Made by a program: the position numbers and the translations under genes. Below the pieces are notes generated by a model. The model did not search any database and was not told where the DNA came from. It saw only the letters and a program-made list of their open reading frames with translations. A stretch of 64,000 nt of DNA, taken from contig NZ_CP066362.1 in NCBI RefSeq assembly GCF_030323865.1, positions 3,596,001 through 3,660,000 on the forward strand, in the 5' to 3' direction. Shown here piece after piece: positions 16,313-29,273 of the stretch. This DNA is from Pseudarthrobacter defluvii (GTDB taxonomy: Bacteria; Actinomycetota; Actinomycetes; Actinomycetales; Micrococcaceae). The stretch's first letter is position 1; each line of letters begins with the position of its first letter.

Positions 16313-18042
16313 ACCGTCTCCTCCGCTGCGAGCTGGGACGAAACAATCTCGCGGTACGTCTCCGACGTCTCCAGCAACTCATGGTGCGTCCCGTGCGCAA
16401 CGATCCTGCCGTCGTCGAGCACCAGGATCTGGTCCGCATCGACGATGCTGGACACGCGCTGGGCGATGATCACCAGGGTGGCCCCCGCGATATTGCGCTT
16501 GAGTGCCTGCCGCAGCCGGGCGTCCGTCCCCGTGTCCAGGGAGGAAAACGAATCGTCAAAGATGTACAGCTCGGGCCGCTTCACCAGTGCCCGCGCGATG
16601 GCCAGCCGCTGCCGCTGGCCGCCGGAAACATTGGTGCCGCCCTGCGAGATGGGCGCGTCGAGCGCCTCTTCCATGCGCTCCACGAAATCGCGCGCCTGCG
16701 CAATCTCCAGCGCGGTCCACAGCTCCTCCTCGGTGGCGTCCGGGTTGCCGTACAACAGGTTGGTGCGGACGGTGCCGGAGAACAGGTAGGGCTTTTGCGG
16801 CACCAGGCCAATGTGCCCCCACAGCAGGTCCGGGTCCAGGTCGCGCACGTCCACGCCGTCCATCAGCACGGCTCCGGAAGTGACGTCGAAGAGCCTCGGC
16901 ATCAGGTTCACCAGGGTGGTCTTGCCCGAACCGGTGCTGCCGATGATCGCCGTCGTCTCCCCCGCACGGGCAGTGAAATTGATGCCCGACAGCACCGGAT
17001 GCTCGGCACCCGGGTAGGCGAATCCGACGTCGCGCATTTCCAACTCACCCCGCCGGACCGCGCTGGTGACCGGCCGTTCCGGCGGCAGGACGCTGGAACT
17101 GGTGCCCAGCACCTCGCCGATGCGGTCCGCGGACACCGAGGCGCGAGGGATCATCACGGCCATGAATGTGGCCATCATGACGGACATCAGGATCTGCATC
17201 AGGTAGCTCAGGAACGCGATCAGGGTGCCCACCTGCATGGACCCGTCCTCGATCCGGAACGAGCCGAACCAGATCACCGCCACGCTGGAGACGTTCAGGA
17301 CCAGCATCACCGTGGGGAACATCAGGGCCATGAGCCGGCCGGCGCGGAGTGCCACGTCGGTGACGTCGGTATTTGCTCCGGCAAAGCGTTCCGTCTCCAC
17401 GTCCTCGCGCACGAACGCCCGCACCACGCGGATGCCGGTGAGCTGCTCGCGCAGCACGCGGTTCACGGTGTCGATTCGGGCCTGCATCTTCCGGAACAGC
17501 GGCACCATCCGCGTCACGATAAGCCCGACGGCGATCAGCAGCACCGGGACGCACACAGCGATGAGCCACGAAAGTTGGGCGTCCTGCCGGATGGCCATGA
17601 TCACCCCGCCGATGCTGAGCATGGGCGCCGCAACCATCAGCGTGGCGGACATCAGGACCAGCTGCTGCACCTGCTGCACGTCGTTGGTGGAGCGGGTGAT
17701 AAGGCTGGGGGCACCGAATTTGGTGACTTCCTGCTCGGAGAACTGTCCCACCCGCTCGAAGATGGCGCCGCGCAAGTCCCGGCCCAGCCCCATTGCGGCC
17801 TTGGCACCGAAGTACACGGCAATGACGGTGCAGGCGATCTGCGCCAGCGTGACCAGCAGCATGACGCCGCCGGTGGACAGGATGTAGCCGGTATCGCCCC
17901 GGGCCACGCCCTGGTCGATGATGTCCGCGTTCAGCGTGGGCAGGTACAGCGACGCGATGGACTGCGCCAGCTGGAAAACCACGACGGCGGCCAGCAGCGG
18001 CCGGTGCGGCCGCAGGTATTCGACAAGCAACTTCCAGAGCAT
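16309..18042 (-). CDS. ABC exporter half-transporter, partner with non-canonical Walker B
   Basis: 577 residues from the ATG at 18042, which has GTGAGGG 8 bases upstream; a TTG 33 bases earlier is less likely. It has a six-helix membrane domain beginning MLWKLLVEYLRPHRPLLAAV. The ATPase domain has Walker A GSTGSGKTTLVNL, a canonical signature VSGGQRQRLAIARA, and Walker B ELYIFDDSFSSLD, where the catalytic Glu is Asp. The His of the switch region is replaced as well (VIIAQRVSS). So this subunit contributes a degenerate site and a good signature, complementary to its partner at 14285. The two genes form one operon. Confidence 0.9.
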   Translation of the reverse strand: MLWKLLVEYLRPHRPLLAAVVVFQLAQSIASLYLPTLNADIIDQGVARGDTGYILSTGGVMLLVTLAQIACTVIAVYFGAKAAMGLGRDLRGAIFERVGQFSEQEVTKFGAPSLITRSTNDVQQVQQLVLMSATLMVAAPMLSIGGVIMAIRQDAQLSWLIAVCVPVLLIAVGLIVTRMVPLFRKMQARIDTVNRVLREQLTGIRVVRAFVREDVETERFAGANTDVTDVALRAGRLMALMFPTVMLVLNVSSVAVIWFGSFRIEDGSMQVGTLIAFLSYLMQILMSVMMATFMAVMIPRASVSADRIGEVLGTSSSVLPPERPVTSAVRRGELEMRDVGFAYPGAEHPVLSGINFTARAGETTAIIGSTGSGKTTLVNLMPRLFDVTSGAVLMDGVDVRDLDPDLLWGHIGLVPQKPYLFSGTVRTNLLYGNPDATEEELWTALEIAQARDFVERMEEALDAPISQGGTNVSGGQRQRLAIARALVKRPELYIFDDSFSSLDTGTDARLRQALKRNIAGATLVIIAQRVSSIVDADQILVLDDGRIVAHGTHHELLETSETYREIVSSQLAAEETV

Positions 18043-19459
18043 ACGCAGAGCCCTCACCTGACGGAGTGTCCACAAAACCTCGTGCGAAGGTCAGTGTACG
18101 TCCGGAAAGGGCAGTTGATCCTGCCAGATGGCTGGGAAAAACGGCAGTTCTCCCACGGCGTATTGCAACGGTCCTGCGGGAGATTCGGAGGCGCCGGTGG
18201 GTACGTCCATGTGAGAGAACCGGTGGGGCGCTGGGAGCGCTCCGCTCACCGAAGGATGGAAGAACGAACGATGCCTGCCGCCACAAAGAACGCCCCACAA
18301 CGCACTGCCAGGTTTGGAATGGCCTTCATCGGTGTCCTGCTCATCACCGTCAACCTTCGGGTGTCCTTTGTCAGCGTGGGGCCGGTCCTGGTCAACATCA
18401 GCAGCGACCTGGGACTCTCCAGCGCCGCAGCCGGGTTCCTTACCGGCCTGCCGCTGATCGCTTTCGCGGTCTTCTCGCCATTGGCTCCCGGTTTCGCTTC
18501 CCGCCTGGGCCTGGACCGGGCACTGTGGATGTCCCTGCTGATCCTCGCCGGGGGCATCGTGCTTCGCTCCTTGCCCGTGCCCGGCTTGATCTGGGCGGGG
18601 ACGATACTGATCGGCGTGGCCATAGCGTTTCTCAACGTCTTGGTGCCCTCCCTCGTGAAACGGGACTTTCCGTTGCGGGTCAGCCAGGTCACCGGAAGCT
18701 ACACCGCTGCCCAGGCCGCCTTCGCAGCAGTGGGGGCCGCCGTCGTCGTACCCGTGGCGCAGACGTCCCCGGCAGGGTGGCGACTCGCCCTGGGAGTCTG
18801 GGCGGGACTGGCCCTCTTCGCCATGGCGGTGCTCCTGCCCTGGCTTCGCCGGCACACGGCAAGCAAGCAGCAATCCGCCAAGCCCGAAGCCGCCTACCGG
18901 TCGCCCTGGGGATCGGCCCTGGGCTGGCAGGTGACTGCCTTCATGGGGCTGCAGTCGATCGCCTTTTACGTGTTGATGGCGTGGTTGCCCACCATCGAAC
19001 AAAGCCGCGGGACCCCCGCCACCACTGCCGGCGTGCACCTTTCCGTCTTCCTGTTGATCAGCGTGTTCGCCAGCCTGGGGACAGGCGGCGTCCTCCACCG
19101 GGGATCGGACCAACGGCTGGTCTCCTTTGCCAGCGGGGCATTGGTGTTCGTGACCTTCCTCGGCCTGGCCCTGGCCCCGGACCTCATCCTGCTGTGGGTT
19201 GTCCTGGGTGCTTTGGGCTGCGGGAGCCTCATCGTCATTGCCCTGTCGCTGTTCAGCCTCCGGACCGTGAGCCACCCGCAGGCGGCATCACTGTCCGGAA
19301 TGGCCCAATCCGTGGGCTACGCGCTTGGCGCCGCGGGTCCAGTGGTTTTCGGCGCACTCCATGACGTCACCGCAGACTGGACGCTTCCGTTGTTCGCCAC
19401 CGCCGGTGCCATGGCGGTGCTGGCATTGATGGGTCTGCTGGCCGGCCGTGACCGGGTGA

Positions 19460-23173
<3,714 letters not shown>

Positions 23174-23187
23174 GCAACACCACGAGC

Positions 23188-23222
23188 CTCCGGGCCGGCC
23201 GCACTCCGCGGCCGGCCCGGAG
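23188..23222. terminator. Bidirectional terminator after katG
   Basis: CTCCGGGCCGGCCGC and GCGGCCGGCCCGGAG form a perfect 15-bp stem with an ACTCC loop, between the convergent ends of katG and the GAF kinase gene. Confidence 0.8.
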
Positions 23223-23235
23223 CCGTTTAAAGTCC

Positions 23236-24474
23236 CTACAAGTCAGCCGGGAAGCTGATCACTGCCGTGGTTCCGCCGCCCGGCGTCTCCTTGAGCGTCA
23301 GCTCTCCGCCGTGCGCCTCGGCAATGCGCCGGCAGATCGCCAGTCCCAGACCGGACCCTTGTCCGTCGCCCTCCCGGTAGAGCCGGACCAAAGGCTCCAG
23401 CACACGCTGCCTGTGCTCCACGGCAATGCCCTTGCCGTTGTCCGCCACCAGGACCGTGACCCCGTGATAGTTGGAGATGCCGCTGATACGCACTTTGAGG
23501 TCCCGGTCCGGGCTCGGATAGTTCACGGCATTGGCCACCAGGTTCTGCAGCAGGGTGCGCAGCTGGCCGGGGTCCACGTGAAGCTTCAGGTCCTCGCTGT
23601 CCACGGCAGCGTCGGGTCCGAACGGGAGGCCCAGGTCATTGGCCACCTCAACGGCCACGGTATGGAGGGATGCGGGCTGCCGCTGGATGATTCCGCCCAT
23701 CCGTGAGTAGCTCAGGACGTCTTCAAGCATCGCGAGCATCCTGTGGCCGCTGGCACCGATGAGCTGGAAATACTCTGCGGCGGGGTGGTCGGTGTCCAAG
23801 TCGTCCTCGCCCATTTCCACGTAGCCCAGCATGGTGGTGAGGGGGCCGCGAAGGTCATGGCTGACGCGGCCGGCGAACTCCGCCAGTTTGGCGTTGCTTT
23901 CCCGCACGTCATTCAGCGCGGTGTGCAGCTGCAGGGTGCGGCGCTGGAGTTCGAGCAGTTGCACGGCCTGGCGGGCCAGGACCTCCAGCATGTCCTGCTG
24001 TTCCTTGCTCAGCACCGCAGGCGAATCGGAGAAGACACACAGGGACCCGATAACGAACCCGGAGGACGTTTCCAGCGGCACGGACGCATAGAACCGGACG
24101 GCGGCGATTTCTCCGGTCACAAAGGGGTTTGCCGCGAAGCGCGGGTCCAGGGAGGCATCCGGAACCACGGTGGCCTCCCCCGAGAGGAAGACCTTGGAGC
24201 ACATGGAGTCGTTCCGGGAACAGATCCCGGCATCAATCCCGACGGCGGCCACTTGGCGCTGTTCGTCGGACGTGACCACGTTGATCACGCCGTAGGGGAC
24301 GCCGGAGAGCCTAACAGCGAGCTCGACGAGATTCTCAAGGGGCCCGGTGGACGATTCCGCGACTGCGGCCAGCGGGGCCTCGTCGAGCCGGGTGGCCAAG
24401 CCGTAGTCCCGCAGTAACTCGTCCCGCCCAACCGGATCGATGAGAGCTGGCGTTGCTGTGTGAGTGCCCGTCAC
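23236..24474 (-). CDS. GAF-domain sensor histidine kinase without a partner
   Basis: 412 residues from the GTG at 24474, which follows GGAAGGGGACTACTA; the longer frame lacks support. Residues of about 30-190 are a GAF domain (ENLVELAVRLSGVPYGVINV, then VRFYASVPLETSSGFVIGSLCV). A HisKA domain follows with the phosphoacceptor His in GRVSHDLRGPLTTMLGY. The ATPase domain ends the protein, with NLVANAVNYPSP (N box), VADNGKGIAV (G1) and GSGLGLAICRRI (G2). No membrane helix is visible, so it should sense a cytoplasmic signal or ligand through GAF. No response regulator gene adjoins it, so its partner is encoded elsewhere. Similar GAF plus kinase arrangements occur in light or redox sensing. Confidence 0.87.
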   Translation of the reverse strand: MTGTHTATPALIDPVGRDELLRDYGLATRLDEAPLAAVAESSTGPLENLVELAVRLSGVPYGVINVVTSDEQRQVAAVGIDAGICSRNDSMCSKVFLSGEATVVPDASLDPRFAANPFVTGEIAAVRFYASVPLETSSGFVIGSLCVFSDSPAVLSKEQQDMLEVLARQAVQLLELQRRTLQLHTALNDVRESNAKLAEFAGRVSHDLRGPLTTMLGYVEMGEDDLDTDHPAAEYFQLIGASGHRMLAMLEDVLSYSRMGGIIQRQPASLHTVAVEVANDLGLPFGPDAAVDSEDLKLHVDPGQLRTLLQNLVANAVNYPSPDRDLKVRISGISNYHGVTVLVADNGKGIAVEHRQRVLEPLVRLYREGDGQGSGLGLAICRRIAEAHGGELTLKETPGGGTTAVISFPADL

Positions 24475-24602
24475 TAGTAGTCCCCTTCCAGACCGCAATA
24501 TGGGTCCCGGAGCGATAGTACCGGCCATCGTGAGCGCCCGCGAACACGTTTCAGCACGGTGCAGCCGGATCCCGCACGCACATATCTGCAAGACTGGCTC
24601 CC

Positions 24603-24902
24603 GTGATCACTGAACATGCGCTGCTCCCTGTCATTGCGGGCCGGGAAGAGGAATTCGAGGCCGCATTCGAACAGGCCCGCCCCATCATCGCTTCCATGCC
24701 AGGCTTCCTCTCGCTGTCCCTTTCCCGGTCGGTCGAAACGCCCAGCACCTATCTGCTCCTCGTGGAGTGGGAGTCGATTGAGGACCACACTGTTGGTTTC
24801 CGCGAATCTCCCGAATACCAGCAGTGGCGCGCGCTGCTGCACCGCTTCTACGAGCCGTTTCCAGTGGTTGAGCACTTCAATCGGGTGGAACAGGCCCGCT
24901 AA
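24603..24902 (+). CDS. ABM-fold (antibiotic biosynthesis monooxygenase-like) protein
   Basis: 99 residues from a GTG at 24603. The sequence is one ABM ferredoxin-like domain: ITEHALLPVIAGREEEFEAA, then GFLSLSLSRSVETPSTYLLL and EWESIEDHTVGFRESPEYQQ. Family members include haem-degrading and quinol monooxygenases, but many are uncharacterised. The gene is divergent from the GAF kinase, with only about 130 bases between starts. No specific substrate can be inferred. Confidence 0.82.
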   Translation: MITEHALLPVIAGREEEFEAAFEQARPIIASMPGFLSLSLSRSVETPSTYLLLVEWESIEDHTVGFRESPEYQQWRALLHRFYEPFPVVEHFNRVEQAR

Positions 24903-24923
24903 AAACCAGAGCCTTAATTGGGG

Positions 24924-24962
24924 GGAGCCCCCGCGCGAGTCAAGCTCCAGCGCGAGGGCTCC
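24924..24962 (+). terminator. Hairpin after the ABM gene
   Basis: GGAGCCCCCGCGC and GCGCGAGGGCTCC form a 13-bp stem with one mismatch and a 13-base loop, 21 bases after the stop. It lacks a T run. Confidence 0.5.
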
Positions 24963-25090
24963 TGATGCTTCCTGCCGGGGAACTGACGCGGAAGCAATTA
25001 CAAATTACCGGCCAGTAGGTTGGGCCTAGACCAAAAACTGACGCCTTGGGCCAATCTTGATCCAACCTTGAGCAGTGATTTTCAGGCCCC

Positions 25091-25276
25091 CTAGTCGGCG
25101 GGATCGGCAGCAGCGTCCGGGTCCTCTTCAGGTTCGAAAGTGTTCGGCGCGGCGCCATCGGAAATGCCGACGCCGTCCTTCCCGCCCGGGATCCCGCCGT
25201 CGGCCTTGCCCTTGCCGGCTGGCGAATCCTCCTGCGGCTCATCCTCAGGCAGTGAATCAGGTGAATTGATGGACAT
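25091..25276 (-). CDS. Small acidic disordered protein
   Basis: 61 residues with a strong SD (GAAGGAGGAGCG) before the ATG at 25276. The sequence is almost wholly Asp, Glu, Pro, Gly and Ala with one short Lys/Gly stretch (GKGKADGGIPGGKDGV), no hydrophobic core and no Cys, so it is predicted to be disordered. No family recognised. Two further small acidic genes, at 32607 and 48319, have the same character. Confidence 0.65.
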   Translation of the reverse strand: MSINSPDSLPEDEPQEDSPAGKGKADGGIPGGKDGVGISDGAAPNTFEPEEDPDAAADPAD

Positions 25277-25378
25277 CGCTCCTCCTTCTGTGGCTGGGCC
25301 TCCACGCTAACAGCACCCAAAGCAAAAGGCGCCGGAACGGCTGGAAGTTTCTGCCCGCCGTCGTCCCTTCCGCCCCTG

Positions 25379-26992
25379 TCAGCTCCCCAGTTCGGCGGCC
25401 CGCTGCTGCCTCAGGATGAAGCGCTGCAGCTTTCCCGACGGCGTCTTGGGCAGGTCCTTAACAAAGTGGATGCGGCGCGGATAGGCATGTGCGGCGAACT
25501 GCGTCTTGACCATGTTTTGGAGCTCGGCCACCAGGGCATCACTGCCCGTGGTCCCCTCCGCCAGGACCACGTAGGCCTCCAGGACTTCGCCGCGGAGTTC
25601 ATCCGGAGCGCCCACCACGGCAGTTTCCAGGACCGCCGGGTGGGTGGCCAGGACGCTCTCCACATCGAACGGGCCAATCCGGTAGCCGGCCATGATGATC
25701 ACGTCGTCATCCCGGGAGGAGAAGAAGTAAAAGCCGTCTTCGTCCACCATGCCGGCGTCACCGGTCAGGTACCACCTGCCGTCCGGGCTGAACCGTTCGG
25801 CGGTCTTCTCCGGCGCGTCCTGGTACCCCCTGAACCACATCATGGGACTTTCCGCCACGTTGACCGCAACCCGGCCCAGTTCGCCCGGCGCAGCCGGTTC
25901 ATCTGCGTTGTCCTTGAGGACCGCGCAACTCCATCCCGGAAGGGGACGGCCCATGGAACCCGGCTTCAGCTCCGTCCGCACGTCGTCATGCCAGGCGTTG
26001 ATGATCATCATCCCGTGTTCGGTCTGCCCGTAGTGGTCCCGCACCGGAACGCCCAGCACCTCCCGGGACCAGCTGATCACCTCCGGGGTGAGCGGTTCGC
26101 CGGCGGACGAGGCACGTCGAAGGCCGAAAGGGCCCGTTGCGGCGTCGGTTTTCGCGCGCATGGTCCGGTACACCGTGGGAGCCGCCGCGAAATTGGTGAC
26201 GGAAAATGCCTCCAACACTTTGAAGCTGAGCTCCGGCGAGAACGCCGCCTGCAGCAGGAGGTTCCGCCGCCCCGCCGCCATCGGCCCCAGAATGCCGTAG
26301 TACAGGCCGTAGGCCCAGCCGGGGTCCGCCGCATTCCAGAAGACATCCTCTTCACTGACGTCCAGGCCCAGCTCGACGTACTGGCGGAACGCGGCCAACG
26401 CACGGACGGGCACCGGCACCCCCTTGGGGGCACCCGTGGTTCCGGAGGTAAAGATCAGCACCAGCGCGCCGTCCCCGCCCACCGCCTCGGACGCGATTCC
26501 CGGCTCTTGCTTGGCCAGAAGCGGCGTTAGCGCCAGGTCCGGCTGTGATGCTTCCGCACCGACCACCACCACGGCGGCCGCGGTTTCCTGGATCTTCACC
26601 CGCTGGTCGGCGTCGGTGATCACCGCCTTTGCGCCGGAGGCTTTGAGGCGCAGTTCGATGGCCGGCCACGCGAACGCCGTGAACAGCGGCACATGGACTG
26701 CCCCGCGCCGCCAAATGGCCAGCAGCATCACCACAAGGTCCGCCGACTTTCCCATCAGCGTGGCCACCGCATCACCGGGACCGACGCCAAGCTCCGCCAG
26801 GGCCGCGGCTCCCCGTTCCGAGCGCTCCCGGAGCTCGCCGTAGGTGATGTCCTCCGCCGAAAGGTCGGCCGCGACCACCGTGAAGGCAACCTTGTTGGGA
26901 TCGTGGCTGTCACACAGGAGGTCCGCGGCGCAGGCGTCGGCCGCACCGTATGTGGCAAGAAGGGCATCAACTGCTGGAACCGGACGGGACAT
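25379..26992 (-). CDS. AMP-binding acyl-CoA synthetase (acetyl-CoA synthetase-like)
   Basis: 537 residues, normal for the ANL superfamily. ATG at 26992 follows AAAGGAGAACGA. The P-loop motif is LIFTSGTTGAPKGV. Other core motifs are DHYGQTEHGMM (aromatic and Glu motif), GRWYLTGDAGMVDEDGFYFF (adenine and ribose contacts), and the C-terminal KTPSGKLQR with the catalytic Lys. It activates a carboxylate with ATP to the acyl-AMP, then transfers it to CoA. Overall it resembles acetate or medium-chain acyl-CoA synthetases; the chain length cannot be fixed from sequence. It appears to be a single-gene unit. Confidence 0.9.
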   Translation of the reverse strand: MSRPVPAVDALLATYGAADACAADLLCDSHDPNKVAFTVVAADLSAEDITYGELRERSERGAAALAELGVGPGDAVATLMGKSADLVVMLLAIWRRGAVHVPLFTAFAWPAIELRLKASGAKAVITDADQRVKIQETAAAVVVVGAEASQPDLALTPLLAKQEPGIASEAVGGDGALVLIFTSGTTGAPKGVPVPVRALAAFRQYVELGLDVSEEDVFWNAADPGWAYGLYYGILGPMAAGRRNLLLQAAFSPELSFKVLEAFSVTNFAAAPTVYRTMRAKTDAATGPFGLRRASSAGEPLTPEVISWSREVLGVPVRDHYGQTEHGMMIINAWHDDVRTELKPGSMGRPLPGWSCAVLKDNADEPAAPGELGRVAVNVAESPMMWFRGYQDAPEKTAERFSPDGRWYLTGDAGMVDEDGFYFFSSRDDDVIIMAGYRIGPFDVESVLATHPAVLETAVVGAPDELRGEVLEAYVVLAEGTTGSDALVAELQNMVKTQFAAHAYPRRIHFVKDLPKTPSGKLQRFILRQQRAAELGS

Positions 26993-27148
26993 TCGTTCTC
27001 CTTTGAACAGTTACACCGGAAGGGCAATGGCACCTGAAGGGCAGTGACATAAACCTACTGCAGGGTAGGGCCCTCCGCGCCATCCGGATGATGGACGACG
27101 GCGGGACGCGGCAGGGTGCCGGGCCACGCCCTCGCGCTTTCGCGAAAG

Positions 27149-27808
27149 TCAGCCGTTGGCACCCGGCGGCCGGATAATCCGCCGCTGGGTGGCGGCGGCG
27201 ATGGCGGCGGTGCGGTTGTCCACTCCGAGCTTGCCGTAAATGTGCACCAGGTGCGTTTTTACGGTGGCCTCTGAGATGAAGACTTGCTTTGCAATGGCCC
27301 GGTTGGACAGGCCGGTGGCGAGCAGTTCCAGCAGCTGCACCTCGCGCGGGGTCAGGGATGTGCCCGGATTGCTGATCCGGTCCATCAGCAGCGCGGCAGC
27401 GCGGGGTGCCAGCACGGTGCCGCCCGCAGCGGCCTGCAGGACGGCCTGCCGCAGCTGCTCCGGCGGGGCGTCCTTCAGCATGTAGCCGCCCGCCCCGGCC
27501 TCTACCGCCGCGAGGATGTCCGCATCCGTGTCGTAGGTGGTGAGGATAAGCACCGGCGGCGGCGCGGCGAGCTTCCGGATTTCGGCAGTGGCTGTGACGC
27601 CGTCCATCCCCTCCCCCATCTGCAGGTCCATCAGGACAACATCAGGCCCCTCGCCCAGTGCCGTCAGCCGCGCCAGTTCCTTCAGCGCGGCCTTGCCATC
27701 GGAAGCCTCGGCGGCAATCGAGATGCCTTCGAATCCTGTGAGCATGGCGCGGAGCCCGGCGCGGACCACCGGATGGTCGTCTACCAGCAGGACACGCACT
27801 TCACTCAC
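27149..27808 (-). CDS. NarL/LuxR-family response regulator
   Basis: 219 residues. The receiver domain has the acidic pair in VLLVDDHPVVRAGL, the phospho-acceptor Asp in DVVLMDLQM, the switch Thr in ILTTYDT and the Lys in GYMLKDAP. A LuxR-type helix-turn-helix follows: LTPREVQLLELLATGLSNRA, then FISEATVKTHLVHIYGKLGV. Its start overlaps the histidine kinase stop by four bases, so kinase and regulator are one operon. The most likely target is the ABC transporter operon transcribed away from them at 29274. Confidence 0.93.
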   Translation of the reverse strand: MSEVRVLLVDDHPVVRAGLRAMLTGFEGISIAAEASDGKAALKELARLTALGEGPDVVLMDLQMGEGMDGVTATAEIRKLAAPPPVLILTTYDTDADILAAVEAGAGGYMLKDAPPEQLRQAVLQAAAGGTVLAPRAAALLMDRISNPGTSLTPREVQLLELLATGLSNRAIAKQVFISEATVKTHLVHIYGKLGVDNRTAAIAAATQRRIIRPPGANG

Positions 27809-29106
27809 TGTTCCTCCACAGGCAGCCGGATGGCCACCACCGTACCCTCACCCGCCGCCGACTCCACCGCCAGCGAGCCGTTCAAAGCCGTGACCCGCTC
27901 GTGCAGCGAGCGCAGCCCGTATCCGCTGCCGTCCGCTGCGCCCGCTGCACCTTCCGGAGCTGACGGATCAAAGCCCGTGCCGTCGTCGTAAATGTCCATG
28001 GTCACCTCGGTGCCCAGGAAGGCGACGCTGACGACGGCGGTGGCGGCCCTGGCGTGTTCGCGGACGTTCGCCAGGGACGCCTGGGCCGCGCGCAGCAAGG
28101 TGACGCGGACGGGCTGGGGCAGCTCCTGCGGTTCGCCGTCCACCTCCAGCCGGCAGCGCAGCTCCAAGCCTGAAGCCGCGGCTGAGGTCTCCGTCGTGTC
28201 GCAGAGCCGGCGCAGGGCCTCCACCAGCGAGGTGCCTTCGAGCTGGGGCGAGGAGAGGCCTCGGACAAAGCTGCGGGCCTCGGCCAGGTTGTCCGCCGCG
28301 GTCTGCTGCATCAGCGCCAGCCGGCCGGACGCAGTAGCGGCATCTCCGTCCGCGAGCGACTGCTCCGCCGCCCGCCCCAGCAGCACAATGCTGGACAGGC
28401 CCTGCGCCAGGGTGTCGTGGATTTCACGGGCCAGCCGCTCCCGCTCCGCGAGCACGCCGGCTTCGTGCTGGGACCGCGCCAGCTCCTCCCGCGTGCGGCG
28501 CAGCTCGTCGGCTGCGCGCCGCTGGTTTTCGGCCTCACGGTAGAGCGCGGCGTACGCCAGACCGGTGATCACCGAGAAGACCGCGCCGAGGACGGGCCCG
28601 ACCACGGCGGCCGCATGGGGTATGGGGGCACCGCTGGCTGCCCACTGGGAGGCGATCACCGCCACCGTCATCAGAGCGATGGTCAGCAGCGCCGGCCGCC
28701 GCGGAAGCAGGTGCAGGTGCAGGAAAAAGATGGGGAAGGCCAGCCAGGCGAAATCGGCACTTCCGGCGAGCAGGAACGCCCACAGGACCGTCACCAGTCC
28801 CAACCACAGCAGGCCGTGGCGGCGGGGGTCGAAGGCGATGCGGCCTTCCGCGTGCCGCTTCTCCAGGACGGTGCCGGTCAGGTAGACGGCAGCGAGGACG
28901 ACGGCGGCGCCCGCCCACACCCAGCGGAGCGGGCCTCCGGCCATCAGCATCCGGACCAGGCCGACGGCCAGCAGCAGGGCGAATCCGGTGTGCAGGGTGA
29001 CCCGCAGCACGCGGAGGATGGCCGCCGACGATGCGTTTTCCAATGCGCCCAGAAGCCCGCTGGATGGGGCCGTCTCCGGAGTTGGCGGCAGGGGCGTGGA
29101 GGGCAT
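27805..29106 (-). CDS. Membrane histidine kinase, HisKA_3 type
   Basis: 433 residues. After a Pro-rich start come about six hydrophobic segments (for example VTLHTGFALLLAVGLVRML and WVWAGAAVVLAAVYLTGTVL), with short loops and no large sensor domain. A coiled-coil-like linker (RAADELRRTREELARSQHEA) leads to the HisKA_3 motif ARERLAREIHDTLAQGLSS type with phospho-His in REIHDTLAQGL. The ATPase domain closes with DGTGFDPS and GSGYGLRSLHERV. This layout is that of cell-envelope stress sensors such as LiaS and DesK relatives. No SD precedes the ATG at 29106, so the message may be leaderless. Its promoter overlaps the repeated GATCAACC sites. Confidence 0.9.
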   Translation of the reverse strand: MPSTPLPPTPETAPSSGLLGALENASSAAILRVLRVTLHTGFALLLAVGLVRMLMAGGPLRWVWAGAAVVLAAVYLTGTVLEKRHAEGRIAFDPRRHGLLWLGLVTVLWAFLLAGSADFAWLAFPIFFLHLHLLPRRPALLTIALMTVAVIASQWAASGAPIPHAAAVVGPVLGAVFSVITGLAYAALYREAENQRRAADELRRTREELARSQHEAGVLAERERLAREIHDTLAQGLSSIVLLGRAAEQSLADGDAATASGRLALMQQTAADNLAEARSFVRGLSSPQLEGTSLVEALRRLCDTTETSAAASGLELRCRLEVDGEPQELPQPVRVTLLRAAQASLANVREHARAATAVVSVAFLGTEVTMDIYDDGTGFDPSAPEGAAGAADGSGYGLRSLHERVTALNGSLAVESAAGEGTVVAIRLPVEEQ

Positions 29107-29135
29107 TGCATCAGCTTATGCCGGGACAGCGCGGA

Positions 29136-29192
29136 GGGGATCAACCAAAAGGTTGACCCCGGGATCAACCCTTCCATTCCCCCGGATCAACC
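29136..29192. promoter_or_regulatory. Repeated GATCAACC sites in the divergent promoter
   Basis: The 57 bases hold three direct copies of GGATCAACC starting at 29138, 29162 and 29184, plus one inverted copy, GGTTGACCCC, at 29151-29160. The copies are 22-24 bases apart, about two helical turns. They sit just upstream of the kinase start and ahead of the ABC permease. A likely reading is the binding region of the response regulator. Confidence 0.55.
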
Positions 29193-29273
29193 ATCCCCGC
29201 GATGCCCGCGCGGGAAACCGCCGGAAGAGTGGAGGTACTGAAACCATCCACCCCTGCTGAGAGAAGAAACAAC

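Noticed and set aside
14363..16789. Very long open frame antisense to the ABC exporter genes, rich in His, Arg, Gln and Pro
   Set aside because: It is the complement of two convincing ABC genes with full motifs. Its composition is that of a high-GC shadow frame, and it matches no family.
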